The notes: generated from the sequence alone by a model not told the origin. Counted from the first letter of the stretch, positions 31,100-39,880 are shown. The stretch is DNA of 64,000 nucleotides from Prorocentrum cordatum (GCA_963575745.1 CAUYUJ010014600.1:164745-228744); one strand, 5' to 3'. Made by a program: numbers and translations.

Positions 31100-31300
31100 T
31101 TGTCGGGCGTGTCCCCCCACAGGGGGAGCGTCGACGAAAAACAGCAAATACCCCGAAAATGCCCCAAAAAGGCCAAACAATACCTAAAAAATAGTCCTAA
31201 CAAAATACTCCCCTGGACACTTTTTTTTACATTTTTGGGGGTATGTTTGGGTTTTTTTTTTCGTCGGAAATCCCCTTATAGGGGGACACGCCCGACTCAA
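31100..31300. mobile_element. Family B, copy 6
   Basis: TTGTCGGGCGTG ... CACGCCCGACTCAA. Flanks GTCGACTC (31092-31099) and GTCAACTC (31301-31308) match 7 of 8. Confidence 0.9.
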
Positions 31301-31317
31301 GTCAACTCGTCTCCTGC

Positions 31318-31435
31318 CACCGCTCGGGCGTCCCTCCCCCGTGCATGTTGTCGGCTCCGCGCGCGCTTCTTCCGCTCAGTGATCCAGGAAGGTCCTCGAG
31401 GGTCCTCGCCGAGGAGACGTGCGCGCGCTCCGGCA
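31318..31435. mobile_element. Family J, copy 2
   Basis: CCACCGCTCGGGCGTCC, then CAGTGATCCAGGAAGGTCC and TCCTCGCCGAGGAGACGTG. Right terminus lost. Confidence 0.6.
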
Positions 31436-31579
31436 GGCCCTGGACGCCGCCCGGAGGAGGTGCCGCTGCTGGAGAGCACCCGGAGGCGGGAAAGCCGCCG
31501 AGAGCCGACGAAGCCGCCCGAGGCCGCGACTTTCGAACCGCTCATCGATCCCCCGATCGGCGGCGAGCGAGGGGGTAAG

Positions 31580-31905
31580 TGAGAAGGAGACGGCCTCCTC
31601 AGAAAGCGGCGGGCCTTCTCAGACGCCCATCGCGCCTACCGAGATTTTGGGTTATCTGTGTCTTCGGGGGAGGCTTAGGTCGGGCCTGTCCCTCTATAGG
31701 GGGATTTTGAGGGAATATTTAAAAATTCTCCAAAAATACACCCGACTTGTTAAAACATAAACCAAAAATCGTCACCAAACTATTTTTTGACTATTTGGAA
31801 TCTCCCCCCCGTAGAGGGATAGGCCCGACTTAAGGGGAGGCTCAGAACACTTCTCAGAGGCTGTGGGACTTCCGAGCCTTTCGAGAAGGCCTTCTCCTTC
31901 TCGCT
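31580..31905. mobile_element. Family V TIR element, copy 1, containing a family B insertion
   Basis: Left GAGAAGGAGACGGCCTCCTC, right inverse GAGAAGGCCTTCTCCTTCTC. Family B occupies 31675-31833 with a perfect target duplication, so V is older. Confidence 0.75.
31675..31833. mobile_element. Family B, copy 7, perfect 8-bp target duplication
   Basis: TTAGGTCGGGCC ... GGCCCGACTTAA, flanked by GGGGAGGC at 31667-31674 and 31834-31841. Confidence 0.95.
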
Positions 31906-32063
31906 CCCCCCCCGGGCTCGCCGCCGACCCACAAGAGCGTTGCCCCTGACGTCCTCCAGGTCGTCCATTATGTCGAGGCTCCTGCCGGCGGCGACGTCGG
32001 AACCCTACCCCCACCAACCGTCGCTCCTCCTGGATCCGTGGGAGGCGGGGGCACAGTCGGGAC

Positions 32064-32235
32064 GTTGACCCAAGGAACCCTAAATAAGGAACGAGGCCCC
32101 TTTTTCCCATCGGTTAAAGTTCGATTTCCCATCGAAAACCTAAGGAAAACCAAAGGCAAGCTGAGAAACAATCAAGGAACACGGAGCCCCTCCCCAACGA
32201 AAAGGGTTCATTCTTCGGCACCCCGACTGTAGGGT
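32064..32235. mobile_element. Family H, copy 2
   Basis: Same ordered boxes as 27003-27175 (AAATAAGGAACGAGGCCCCT ... AACGAAAAGGGTTCATTCTT). Confidence 0.75.
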
Positions 32236-32744
32236 TCGGATTCCGCCACGCGTTCGGCACATTCCGAGCCCAACCCCCGCCGCCCGTCCAGTTGCCCGAA
32301 CGGCTGATCGGCGAGGGCAGGCTCCGGACTTCGCCGCCGATCCTGACCCGCCCGACGGACCACGCGCCGCTCACCGCACCCTCGGAGACGGCCCCGTGGA
32401 AGCCTGGGGAAACCAAACGGTACCGATACCGCCACGATCTCCCCGGGTGCATTCTGACTCGGATTTCGGGGCGGATCCAGCGGTGGCGACGAGGGCCTCC
32501 CAGGAGGTTGGGGAGAACGAGGCAAGGGTAGCGATATGGATACTGGAAAAAAGAAGCTGAAAACAATACACCAACAAAAATTAAAACTCCAACAACTGAA
32601 ACATCACTTATTTAAAATGAGAACGCCCTCACATTGGCTCATGTATTCTGCTTCAGAACATGCTGTTCCAGAAAGCCTCAAGCCTTGTTCATATTTCTCT
32701 AAGCAGCAAGCTACAACAAAAAGAAGCTGGTTCTCGGTTTGTTC
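32236..32744. other. Spacer with family Q copy 2
   Basis: Family Q at 32405-32510 (GGGGAAACCAAACGGTACCG). 32530-32740 is AT-rich low-copy DNA (probably intronic) leading to the exon at 32745. Confidence 0.5.
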
Positions 32745-33005
32745 AATATTCTTGTTCCTCCCCTGGAAGCCCTGCGGCAGCGCCGCGCTGTCGGGCGCCA
32801 TCTGCGGCGCGTGCACCACGGTGACGCCCGCGCCCAGCAGCGCGGCGACGCCGAGCGGACCGGCGACCTCGGGCCCCGCCCCGCCGAGCAGCAGCGCGCG
32901 CGCCGCGGCGGCGCCGAGCAGCAGGCCGGCCCGCAGGTCGAGCGCGGAGGCCCCAGGGTTCACGAAGCCGAAGGCGAGCGCCCGCTCTTCGAGGAGGAGA
33001 GCGCG
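32745..33005 (-). CDS. Exon of a hydrophobic, probably membrane protein
   Basis: Frame LAFGFVNPGASALDLRAGLL.. then an Ala/Leu helix, VAGPLGVAALLGAGVTVVHA and QMAPDSAALPQGFQG. Two hydrophobic segments separated by Gly/Pro turns suggest membrane helices. Upstream on the minus strand is a TCC tract (intron-like); a possible acceptor is CTCGAAG near 32990. No family recognised. Confidence 0.55.
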
Positions 33006-33033
33006 GCAGCATACAGCCAGCACGTGTTTTCGG

Positions 33034-33590
33034 AGGAGGAGGAGGAGGAGGAGGAGGAGGAGGAGGAGGAGGAGGAGGCGGAGGGGGAGGAGAGGAGGAG
33101 GAGGAGGAGGAGGAGGAGGAGGAGGAGGGGAGGAGGAGGGAGGTTGAGGAGGGGGGAGGAGGAGGGGGGGGGAGGAGGGGGAGGGGAGGAGGAGGAGGAG
33201 GAGGAGGAGGAGGAGGAGGAGGAGGGAGGAGGAGGAGGAGGAGGAGGAGGCGGAGGAGGAGAAAGATGAGGAGGAGTAGGAGGAGGGGGAGGAGGAGGAG
33301 GAGGAGGAGGAGGAGGAGGAGGAGGAGGAGGAGGAGGAGGAGGAGCAGGGAGGAGGCGGAGCAGGAGGAGGCGGAAGAGGAGGAGGGGGAGGAGGAGGAG
33401 GTTGAGAGGCGGAGCAGGAGGAGGAGGAGGAGGAGGAGGAGGAGGTTGAGGAGGGGAGGAGGAGGGGGAGGAGGAGGGGGAGGAGGAGGGGGAGGAGGAG
33501 GGAGGAGGAGGAGGAGGGGGAGGAGGATGAGGATGAGGAGGCGGAGGAGGAGAAAGATGAGGAGGAGTAGGAGGAGGGGGAGGAGAGGGC
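33034..33590. repeat. ~560-bp (GGA)n tract
   Basis: Pure purine on plus, with two near-identical GGAGGAGAAAGATGAGGAGG blocks (~33253 and ~33548), indicating a ~295-bp internal duplication. Confidence 0.95.
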
Positions 33591-33600
33591 AGCATACACA

Positions 33601-33790
33601 GGAGGGGAAAAGGCGCCACAAACGCATAAACTATTGGCGCTCCGCACGGACTTCTTGGATCTGCGCTGAGCCCCCTGGCGCGCAGAGCGCGCCAGGGGCG
33701 GCGCCGGAGGCGCCGCCAGGGAGCGCCAGCGCGGATCAAAAAAATCCGCGCGGAGCGGCAAGAAATTACGTTTATGCATTTGTTCTTCGA
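33601..33790. mobile_element. Family A element, copy 3
   Basis: GCATAAACTATTGGCGCTCC left and inverse right end (CGTTTATGCATTTGTTCTTCG); double hairpin with GGCGCGC arms. Confidence 0.85.
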
Positions 33791-33987
33791 ATGCAGTCTG
33801 CCCGTGTAGTGAGGAGGCGCGGTAAGGATGCGAGGGCCCCGTAGGGCCGCGTCGGCGCTCCGCGAGCGGGGCGCGGCCAGCGGATGGGCCGCGGAAGCGG
33901 AAGAGGACGGGCCGAAGGGAAGGATGCGAGGGTAACGTTGAAGAGTCGCTCACCCTTGCCCTGTGGGTTGGTTGCAGGCAAAAGCGC

Positions 33988-34098
33988 TCGACGGTCCGCG
34001 CGCGATTCTTGGATCTGCGCTGGACCACCCTGGCGCGCTCCGCAACCTGGGGAGGGGGGTCCAGAGCAGACCCAAGAAATCCGCGCGGTCCGTCAAAA
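33988..34098. mobile_element. Family A element, copy 4 (short form)
   Basis: GACGGTCCGCGCGCGATTC / GAAATCCGCGCGGTCCGTC inverted arms around a C/G-rich loop. Confidence 0.8.
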
Positions 34099-34108
34099 AT
34101 CCATGCTC

Positions 34109-34254
34109 ACCCGTCGGTCGCAAGAAGTGGGTAGAAACATGAAATAGGCAGTCGTTGGAAAAATATCGGGTTTCCGCCCATCCCCTGAAGGGGAGGGAAG
34201 AGGGAAAACCGGTAGACTCTTAAAGTAGGAAGGCGCTCCAAGTAGATTCGTAGA
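34109..34254. mobile_element. Family S, copy 2
   Basis: Parallels 7875-8020 (GAAGTGGGTAGAAACATG, CCCATCCCCTGAAGGGGAGG). Lies directly downstream (minus) of an exon. Confidence 0.5.
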
Positions 34255-34424
34255 TTGGGATCTGGGCACCCCGAAATATTCACTTTCAACCACTGGCGGG
34301 TCTGCCGTTTCTGCTTCCTCGAACTCTCCAGGCAACTCCGGCCCCGCGCGCCCGAGGGCCGCGAGGAAGCGCCCCACCTCCTGCGGGGGGGAGGAGGAAA
34401 GGCGAGCGACGACCAAAGACGGGC
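34255..34424 (-). CDS. Exon of unknown gene after family I intron
   Basis: Frame PSLVVARLSSSPPQEVGRFL.. then AGPELPGEFEEAETADPP and ESEYFGVPRSQ. Acceptor CTCGCGCAAG| at 34425. Spliced to the exon at 34526 in phase (ATG-C|GC). Confidence 0.6.
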
Positions 34425-34525
34425 CTTGCGCGAGATGACACAGCGACCTTACGCAGCGGCTTACGCGGGCCGCCAGCGCGGCACGCTGGCGCTTACGCGC
34501 GACCTTACGCGGGCAGCTTGCGCAC
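34425..34525 (-). mobile_element. Family I element, copy 3, GT-AG intron
   Basis: 101 bp, |GTGCGCAAGCTGCCCGCG ... GTCATCTCGCGCAAG|. Same ends as the other copies except that the donor is GT instead of GC. Confidence 0.8.
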
Positions 34526-34628
34526 GCATGCCGGCGCACACGACCTCGTTTTTGTTGCGTCGCTCAGGTGGGGTTGAGCCACAGGTGGTGTTGGAGGAAA
34601 GTCGCTCCCGACGGCCACGGGAAAAGCA
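34526..34628 (-). CDS. Exon of unknown gene before family I intron
   Basis: Frame RERLSSNTTCGSTPPERRNK.. then NEVVCAGM-|. With 34425-34525 removed it reads CAGM-RPSLVVARL. Its upstream border with element Z1 is unclear because no AG sits at the expected site. Confidence 0.5.
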
Positions 34629-34800
34629 CACACCGCAAGGGGCCCAGGGACACACAGACACAGATTCCAGGATTCACCATATTTGTCCATGCTTTCTGGA
34701 CTGTCGTCTCCCCCTCCACTTCCCACACTTTCTCGCATCGCTCGGGGGGATCGACGCTTCTCTGTGCCTGCGTGTTGTCTTCCCTCCTGTATGCCAGCCT
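34629..34800. mobile_element. Family Z, copy 1
   Basis: AAGGGGCCCAGGGACACACA, CAGGATTCACCATATTTGTC, then a CCCCCTCC core and a TGTGTTGTC-type end. Homologous to the GT-AG intron at 43921-44073. Confidence 0.75.
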
Positions 34801-34807
34801 CACGCTG

Positions 34808-35058
34808 GGCTCGCTCCGTCACTGCAACCACTCGGGGGCGCGCAAACATGGATTAGCGATACATGGATTTGGCGTGCGGTCGCCAAATCCATCGATCGGG
34901 GAAGGTGCACTCCCCACAATGCGGCCGGTGCCGCCTCGCTCGGCGGCGGACATCCGCGATCTCCAATGGAAACGGGACCCGTCGCTGATCCACGCCCCCC
35001 CGTAATCCATGTTTGCGATCGCCTGGCTCAAGCTGGGCTCGCTCCGTCACCGCAACCT
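34808..35058. mobile_element. TIR unit M between direct repeats
   Basis: CGCAAACATGGATTA (~34849) and its inverse (~35004) enclose ~175 bp with an ATCCAT/ATGGAT stem. The unit is flanked by GCTGGGCTCGCTCCGTCAC at 34808 and 35033. Confidence 0.65.
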
Positions 35059-35066
35059 CGATCGGG

Positions 35067-35303
35067 GATCTTCTGACCCGGGTCAATCCAGACCCAGGTC
35101 AGCAGGAAACCAAAAACTGCAATGCAGGAAAAAAAACTGCAACGCAGATCTTCGCAAACCCGGGTCAGCCAACACGCGCGGCGGCCTCGCGGCCACGAGC
35201 GGCTCGCTGACCCGGGCCAGCCAGAGGGGGTCTTCGCAGGATCCTGCAGGATCTGGTGCCCTGGCTGACCCCCGTTTGCATGGACCCCCGCCTCGAGGCT
35301 CCC
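35067..35303. mobile_element. Dispersed repeat, family L copy 2
   Basis: CCCGGGTCAATCCAGACCC start, GGCTGACCCCCGTTTGCATG and CTCGAGGCTCCCGACTCGAG end. On the minus strand it begins |GTCGGGAGCC, so it may also be an intron. Confidence 0.6.
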
Positions 35304-35554
35304 GACTCGAGCCGCCAAATCTCTCCCCCCGCGCCCCCCCCCGGGCTCCTCGCGGTGCAGCCACGTGTCCTCCGGGTGGAGGAACAGCCAGGCCTCGGGC
35401 GGCGGCGGGCCGCGCACGACCCACCGCGCGACGGCCGCGCGCAGCTCGGCCCAGCCGGCGCCCGCGCCGACGACGAGCGCCTCGAGCGGCGCGCGGGCGG
35501 CGCTCTCGCCGGGCCACCGCGCCTCCGGAGGGGACGCAGGAGGACACACGAGCA
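35304..35554 (-). CDS. Exon of unknown gene between E and L elements
   Basis: Strong coding signal: PPEARWPGESAARAPLEALV.. then AGWAELRAAVARWVVRGPPP and WLFLHPEDTWLHREEPG. Acceptor CACCGCCGAAG| (35555). Spliced to the 36-bp exon 35722-35757 in phase (GGA-G|TG). No family recognised; the FLHPEDTW box could seed a search. Confidence 0.65.
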
Positions 35555-35721
35555 CTTCGGCGGTGGACGAACCTCCCTCTAGGAAGCCTCCCTGCAATGA
35601 AAACGGCCTGGGACCGCAAGCGACGGACCTGGCCCCGTAACGATGACGGCCGCGACGCCCTCTCGCGAACTGGAAACGGCCAATTCGCTGATCGACGTGT
35701 CAGGGTAGGAGGTCCATCAAC
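35555..35721 (-). mobile_element. Family E element, copy 2, GT-AG intron
   Basis: 167 bp; minus ends GGAG|GTTGATGGACC and CACCGCCGAAG|. TIRs GGTGGACGAACCTCC / GGAGGTCCATCAACC. Confidence 0.8.
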
Positions 35722-35757
35722 CTCCGAATGCCATGTGCTGATGTTGGAGGTTCATGT
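35722..35757 (-). CDS. 36-bp micro-exon (MNLQHQHMAFG) between two element introns
   Basis: Bounded by TTCTTCTCCTAG| (family A end) and |GTTGATGG (family E start). Encodes MNLQHQHMAFG in the same phase as the next exon (..AFG-VLVCPPASPP). Confidence 0.6.
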
Positions 35758-35960
35758 CTAGGAGAAGAAAAAACGCAATGAACATAAACTTTTGGCGCTC
35801 CGCGCGGACTTCTTGGATCTGCGCTGACCCCCTCCCTGGGGCGCGGAGCGCGCCAGTGGCAGCGCTGGAGGTGCCGCTGGGGGGGGGGGGGGGGGCACAG
35901 CGCGGACCCAAGAAATCCGTGCGGAGCGCAAAACAACATGTTTATGTAGTTCTCCTTCTC
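35758..35960 (-). mobile_element. Family A element, copy 5, GA-AG intron
   Basis: 203 bp. Minus start |GAGAAGGAGAACTACATAAA, minus end TTTTTTCTTCTCCTAG|. Joined exons read ..IVSDVR-N-MNLQHQHMAFG, in phase. Confidence 0.75.
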
Positions 35961-35986
35961 TTCGAACGTCGGACACGATCGGGCCG
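35961..35986 (-). CDS. Short exon end (GPIVSDVR) upstream of family A intron
   Basis: Protein-like GPIVSDVR with its last codon split at CGA-A|GA. Upstream is family F, which may be another intron. Confidence 0.4.
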
Positions 35987-36165
35987 GGCGAAAGGGGGGG
36001 ATAGCAAAGGGGGAGTTTGAGAATCAGCTCACGTAGCTGATTTTCCCGGCGCCCAACGGCGCCGGAGGCGGCCACGTATCGAGGAATGGGCCCCTCGGCA
36101 AGGCCGAAACCAACTGCCTGCAGCAGATTTCGTGACCCTTTTCCCTACCCCCCCTTTTTGCTGGG
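35985..36165. mobile_element. Family F TIR element, copy 1
   Basis: GGGGGGATAGCAAAGGG left and C/T-rich inverse right; interior CAGCTCACGTAGCTG palindrome, a GGCGCC stem and CGAGGAATGGGCCC as at 37913-38086. Confidence 0.8.
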
Positions 36166-36186
36166 GGGCTTCAGCCCTGAATTTGC

Positions 36187-36343
36187 TTCGGGCCTGTCCC
36201 CCTACAGGGGGATTTTACACGAAAAATGAAAAGTACACCAAACATGCCCCAAAAATACCCAAAACTTGTCAAAACATTGTCCCCATACTATTTCTTTTTA
36301 CTATTTTTGACTATTCCCCTGTAGAGGGACAGGCCCGACTTAA
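36187..36343. mobile_element. Family B, copy 8
   Basis: TTCGGGCCTGTCCCCCTACA ... AGGGACAGGCCCGACTTAA. Duplicated sequence TTTTTGCTGGGGGGCTTCAG and TTTTTGGCTTGGGTGCTTCA flanks it at a distance. Confidence 0.9.
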
Positions 36344-36474
36344 CCCTAACCCTTTTTGGCTTGGGTGCTTCAGCCTTGGATCCATCGATGGCCTTCTGGG
36401 GTCCATGCGGAGGTGTAACAGCTGCAACAGATTTCGTCCCCTCCTTTCGTCTGGCAGCACGTCGTCCTCATCCC

Positions 36475-36650
36475 ACTCCTCCTCCTCCTCCTCTTTCCCC
36501 TCTCCTCCTCTTTCCCCTCCTCCTCTTTCCCCTCCTCCTCTTTCCCCTCCTCCTCCTCCTCCTCCTCCTCCTCCTCCTCCTCCTCCTCCTCCTCTTTCCC
36601 CTCCTCCTCCTCCTCCCTCCTCCTCCTCCTCCTCCTCCTCCTCCTTCCCC
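36475..36650 (+). repeat. (TCC)n tract
   Basis: Includes TTTCCCCTCCTCC subunits; precedes a plus-strand exon candidate, so it is in polypyrimidine orientation. Confidence 0.95.
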
Positions 36651-36659
36651 CTTCTGTAA

Positions 36660-36819
36660 CAGCCGCAGCACGTTTGCACCTCGCCCCCAGGGCGGCCGAG
36701 GCCACCGAGGGCGCCCGCCGCGGAGCTCATGTAAGTGCTGCAACGAGGAGTGCAGAGCGCGCGCGTGGCCCTTTGCGGCGCTGGCGCGCACATGGCTCAC
36801 CAAGTGGGTTGAAGTCGGG
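36660..36819 (+). CDS. Plus-strand exon candidate ending at a family B element
   Basis: RGRPPRSSCKCCNEECRARA.. then FAALARTWLTKWVE|. Five cysteines and Trp/Phe residues look coding. The end TTGAA|GTCGGG uses the family B donor motif. Unknown product. Confidence 0.4.
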
Positions 36820-37076
36820 CGCGTCGCCCTACAGGGGGGATTTTCGACGAACAACAAAACGTACTCGAACAATACTCCAAAATGGTCGACCTAACAGTGC
36901 TCCAAAAATAGTCCCCAGACAATGTTTCGACTTTTTTGAATATACCCCCTGTAGAGGGACAGGCCCGACTTAAGAGAAGGTTGAAGTCGGGCGTGTCGCC
37001 CTACAGGGGGGGATTTGGGGCGACAACTCAAAACATACTCACACAAAAAATACCCCCCGAATGGGCAAACATAGCC
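36811..37076. mobile_element. Family B, copies 9 (36811-36973) and 10 (36983-37076, 3' truncated)
   Basis: Both start GAAGTCGGGCG.GTCGCCC and share GGTT just upstream. Copy 10 stops at CAAACATAGCC and is joined to the duplicated segment 37077-37132. Confidence 0.85.
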
Positions 37077-37301
37077 AACCCGGGCTACGGATGACGTCGA
37101 ATGCTCGTCCTGGGTGGCGCTAGGGTGCTTGTTGTAAGTCGGGCGTGTCCCCCTACAGGGGGATTTTGGGCGAAAAATGCAAAAACATCTCCAAAACAAT
37201 GCCCCCCACATGGGGAATCATAGTCAACAAATCGTCCCCGGACCATTCTTTTGACTACTTTTGAATACTCCTCCCGTAGAGGGACAACAGGCCCGACTGA
37301 A
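37077..37301. mobile_element. Duplicated segment plus family B, copy 11 (37133-37301)
   Basis: 37077-37132 matches 27996-28053 with very few changes (GATGACGTCGAATGCTCGTC, CTGGGTGGCGC.AGGGT), and both lead into a family B copy. Element and flanking exon moved together. Confidence 0.8.
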
Positions 37302-37356
37302 AGGTAGGCTCGGATGGTGCCGGCCAGACGAAAAAAACAAAACAACAGAAACGTAC

Positions 37357-37608
37357 GGGGGGGCCGCGTAGAATTCTTGGATCTGCTCCAGCCCCCCCCC
37401 CCCCACGCCAGGGACGGCAAGGGAGGCGCTGCTTGGGTTAGGTCGGGCCTGTCCCCCTACAGGGGATTTTCGACGAAAAATAAAAATACACCAAAAATGC
37501 CCTAAACATGTTGGGGTATTTTTCGTCGAAAATCCCCCTGTAGGGGGGCAGGCCCGACCTAATGCTTGGGGGGCTCCAGCGCAAGTTCAAGAAGTCCGCG
37601 CGGGCCTC
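37357..37608. mobile_element. Family A element, copy 6, split by family B copy 12
   Basis: Left half 37357-37437 (GAATTCTTGGATCTGCTCC) and right half 37563-37608 (GGCTCCAGCGC ... GAAGTCCGCGCGGGCC). The family B element sits between. Confidence 0.85.
37438..37562. mobile_element. Family B, copy 12, perfect 8-bp target duplication, nested
   Basis: 125 bp, TTAGGTCGGGCC ... GGCCCGACCTAA, flanked by TGCTTGGG at 37430-37437 and 37563-37570. Shortest complete copy; arms extend ~40 bp. Confidence 0.97.
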
Positions 37609-37751
37609 CCACGGTGTATAGCGGAGGCCAGTCCACAAAAACCTCGCGCTCTCTGCAGCAAGACCACCGAGACCCAAGGAACCCGGGGCATCCTGGAGGC
37701 AAGCGGGGTGTTCCTTGGCTTGGGCCTTTACTGTATGTGCATGCGTTGGTT

Positions 37752-38150
37752 CGGGGAGACGTAAGACTCGGGTAATCACGGGGGGCTCGGGTCGGCCTGA
37801 CGGGGGCCATCATAAGAATGACGAGACCCACTCTGAAACTTGACGCGGGCTCCCGCTGCAGACATCCCACGAAAACGGGACCGTCTCAATCCAGGACCCG
37901 CTCGTCAACAAACATCGGGGGGGACGAAAGGGGGGATAGCAAAGGATAAGGTAGAGAATCAGCTCACGTAGCTGGTTTTCCCAGCGCCAGGAGGCGCCCA
38001 TGTGTCGAGGAATGGGCCCGGCGGCGGGGCCGAAACCAGCTGCATGCAGCAGATTCGTGACCCCCCCCTTCCCTTCCCCCCCCTTCCGCTCGTCAACAAA
38101 AAAGTCGGCAAGCCCGAGTTCCAGCTTGCTCGAGTCTTACGTCTACCCTA
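37752..38150. mobile_element. Family D element, copy 2, split by a family F element
   Basis: Left 37752-37912 (GGGGAGACGTAAGACTCGGG ... GCTGCAGACATCCCACGAAA), right 38087-38150 (GTCGGCAAGCCCGAG ... CGAGTCTTACGTCTACCC). Confidence 0.85.
37913..38086. mobile_element. Family F element, copy 2, with 14-bp target duplication
   Basis: 174-bp insert flanked by identical CGCTCGTCAACAAA at 37899-37912 and 38087-38100. G-rich left and C/T-rich right ends form an imperfect TIR. The insert splits family D. Confidence 0.95.
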
Positions 38151-38157
38151 CTGGCTT

Positions 38158-38275
38158 CGGAGGAGGAGGAGGAGAGAGGAGGGGAGGAGGAGGAGGAGGA
38201 GGAGGAGGAGGAGGAGGAGGAGGAGGAGGAGGAGGAGGAGGAGGAGGAGGAGGAGGAGGAGGAGGAGAGGGAGGA
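38158..38275. repeat. (GGA)n tract
   Basis: Uninterrupted GGA repeats following the family D right end. Confidence 0.95.
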
Positions 38276-38392
38276 GAGCCTGGTAGTACTCGTGGAAGCC
38301 GTCGCCGGAGAGCACGTCGCCATCGGCCAGCGCCGCGGGCCCGCCCGGGGCTGCGCCGGTCGCCCCTCCTGGGGAGCCCGCGAGGGTTGAGC
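38276..38392 (-). CDS. Short exon candidate
   Basis: Frame LAGSPGGATGAAPGGPAALA.. then DGDVLSGDGFHEYYQALLP. Gly/Ala linker followed by acidic, aromatic sequence. Bounded by a family G fragment and the (GGA)n tract. Confidence 0.45.
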
Positions 38393-38573
38393 AGGAACCG
38401 ACCGTCCCGGCATTCCTAGAGGGTCCTACCACGACATGCTCTTAGAACCCCAAAAATAGCCAAACAATGATCTGGGGACAATTTATTGCATACTTTTGAC
38501 CTTCTTGGGGTCTTTGGGGGTATTTTTGATTTTTCGTGGAAAATCCTCTGTAGGGGGACACGCCCGACATAAC
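38393..38573. mobile_element. Family G left end joined to family B, copy 13 (3' part)
   Basis: 38393-38445 GACCGTCCCGGCATTCCTAG and TCCTACCACGACATG; then a family B 3' half ending GGGGGACACGCCCGACAT at ~38571. Confidence 0.75.
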
Positions 38574-38586
38574 CCCAGGGCCTGCT

Positions 38587-38834
38587 CTTCACCTTGAGTG
38601 GGCAGGGACCGACCGTCCCTGCATTTCTATAGCTCTACCACGACATGTTCTTAGAACCCACAGAAAGGTTCTAATAACAAAAGCCACTGTACTTAGAACA
38701 TATACCCGAGGTGATAAAAAAGGCAGACGCCGCCAGAACTGTTCTGAGAACACGTCGTGGAAACCACAAGCGGTTCTTAGAACACTGTTTGGTAGGGCTA
38801 GAGGCGAGCCGGGACGCCTCGCCACTGCTTGCGA
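38587..38834. mobile_element. Family G TIR element, copy 2
   Basis: Same arms as 30676-30917 (CTATAGCTCTACCACGACAT ... GTTTGGTAGGGCTAGAG) and the same outer boxes GACCGACCGTCCC and CGCCACTGCTTGCG. Confidence 0.85.
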
Positions 38835-38960
38835 GGAGGCGTGCGCGCGGGGCCACGCGCACGAGCACGGCCCCCCTCCGTCCGCGAGGCCGGCCGGGCC
38901 TCGCGCCGCAGGCGCTCGCGCAGCGCACCCCCTCAAGCGCCATGAGATAGGGAGAAGGAA
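38835..38960 (-). CDS. GC-rich exon candidate
   Basis: LEGVRCASACGARPGRPRGR.. with a second frame (LKGCAARAPAARGPAGLADG..) equally open. Position between family G and low-copy DNA is suggestive only. Confidence 0.3.
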
Positions 38961-39300
38961 CGGCAACCCTAAGCATTGAGGGATATAAAAACGACCCTAC
39001 CCTGGGTTACAAATGCGTGGTCTGTAAACCTCCTGGGAACCCCCAAAGCCTAGAGCCGCCAGGACGCGGCACATCACGCAGGGTTTACCCTGTCAGCCCA
39101 CAGGAGTTTCAGCGCACAGCGCCTCGTAAACCAGGGTAGGGGCGTTTTTGTTATGCCCTTGAAGACAGGCTCCACGAGGCAGGACAAGAGAAAAGCACCG
39201 CGAGACAGGAAAAGAGGAAACGACGCCACGGGACAGGAGCCGTAAAACGCCACGGCATAGGAAGGGCGAGCCGACTCTCAAACTCCACGAGATAGGAAAC
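38961..39300. repeat. Spacer and short tandem CACGAGACAGGAAA-like units
   Basis: 39170-39300 repeats CCACGRGAYAGGAAA at ~25-30 bp spacing; no gene. Confidence 0.5.
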
Positions 39301-39466
39301 GAAGCGACCGCACAGAAACTTTTGGCGCTCCGCGCGCTGGGCCCCCCGGCGGCGTTCTTCGGCGCCCCCCCCCCCCCTGGCGCGCTCCGCGCGCCAGGGG
39401 GGGGGGTCCAGCGCGGATCCACGAAATCCGCGCGGAGCGCCAAATGTTTAGGCCGTCTTTCTTCTT
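39301..39466. mobile_element. Family A element, copy 7
   Basis: CTTTTGGCGCTCCGCGCG / CGCGCGGAGCGCCAAATG inverted arms, with a G/C-rich double stem in the middle. Lies directly 3' (minus) of a signal-peptide exon. Confidence 0.85.
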
Positions 39467-39635
39467 CGATGAGAACTCCTGAACCTAATGTGTCCCCCGC
39501 AGGGGCGGATGAGAGAGAGGGGGGGCGCGGGGGTGTCGCAGCCCAGGTGGGTCGCGGGGGGGTCGAGCCGCGGGCTGGGCGCAGAACGACGAGGACAACA
39601 GAGACAACAAAGACACTCCGCACCGCGGAACCCAA
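39467..39635 (-). CDS. First exon of a secreted or membrane protein
   Basis: ATG at 39635: MGSAVRSVFVVSVVLVVL is a clear signal peptide or anchor, followed by a Pro/Ser/Thr-rich stretch and GDTLGSGVLIEEE. The exon runs into the family A copy at a GAA|GAA.. site, consistent with a GA donor. The mature protein is not identified. Confidence 0.5.
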
Positions 39636-39639
39636 CCCT

Positions 39640-39880
39640 CCTCCTCCTCGTCCTCCTCCTCTCGGTCTCTTCCATATCCTTCGTCCTCGTCCTCGTCATT
39701 TTCCTCCTCCTCCTCCTACTCCTCCTCCTCCTCCTCCTCCTCCTCCTCCTCCTCCTCCTCCTCCTCCCCCTCCCCTTCCCCCTGCTCCTGCTCCTGCTCC
39801 TCCTCCTCCTCCTCTTTCTCCTGCTCCTGCTCCTGCTCCTGCTCCTCCTCCTCCTCCTCCCCCTCCTCCCCGCACCGACG
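39640..39880 (+). repeat. (TCC)n/(CTG)n tract
   Basis: TCC repeats with CTGCTCCTGCTC insertions. Confidence 0.95.
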
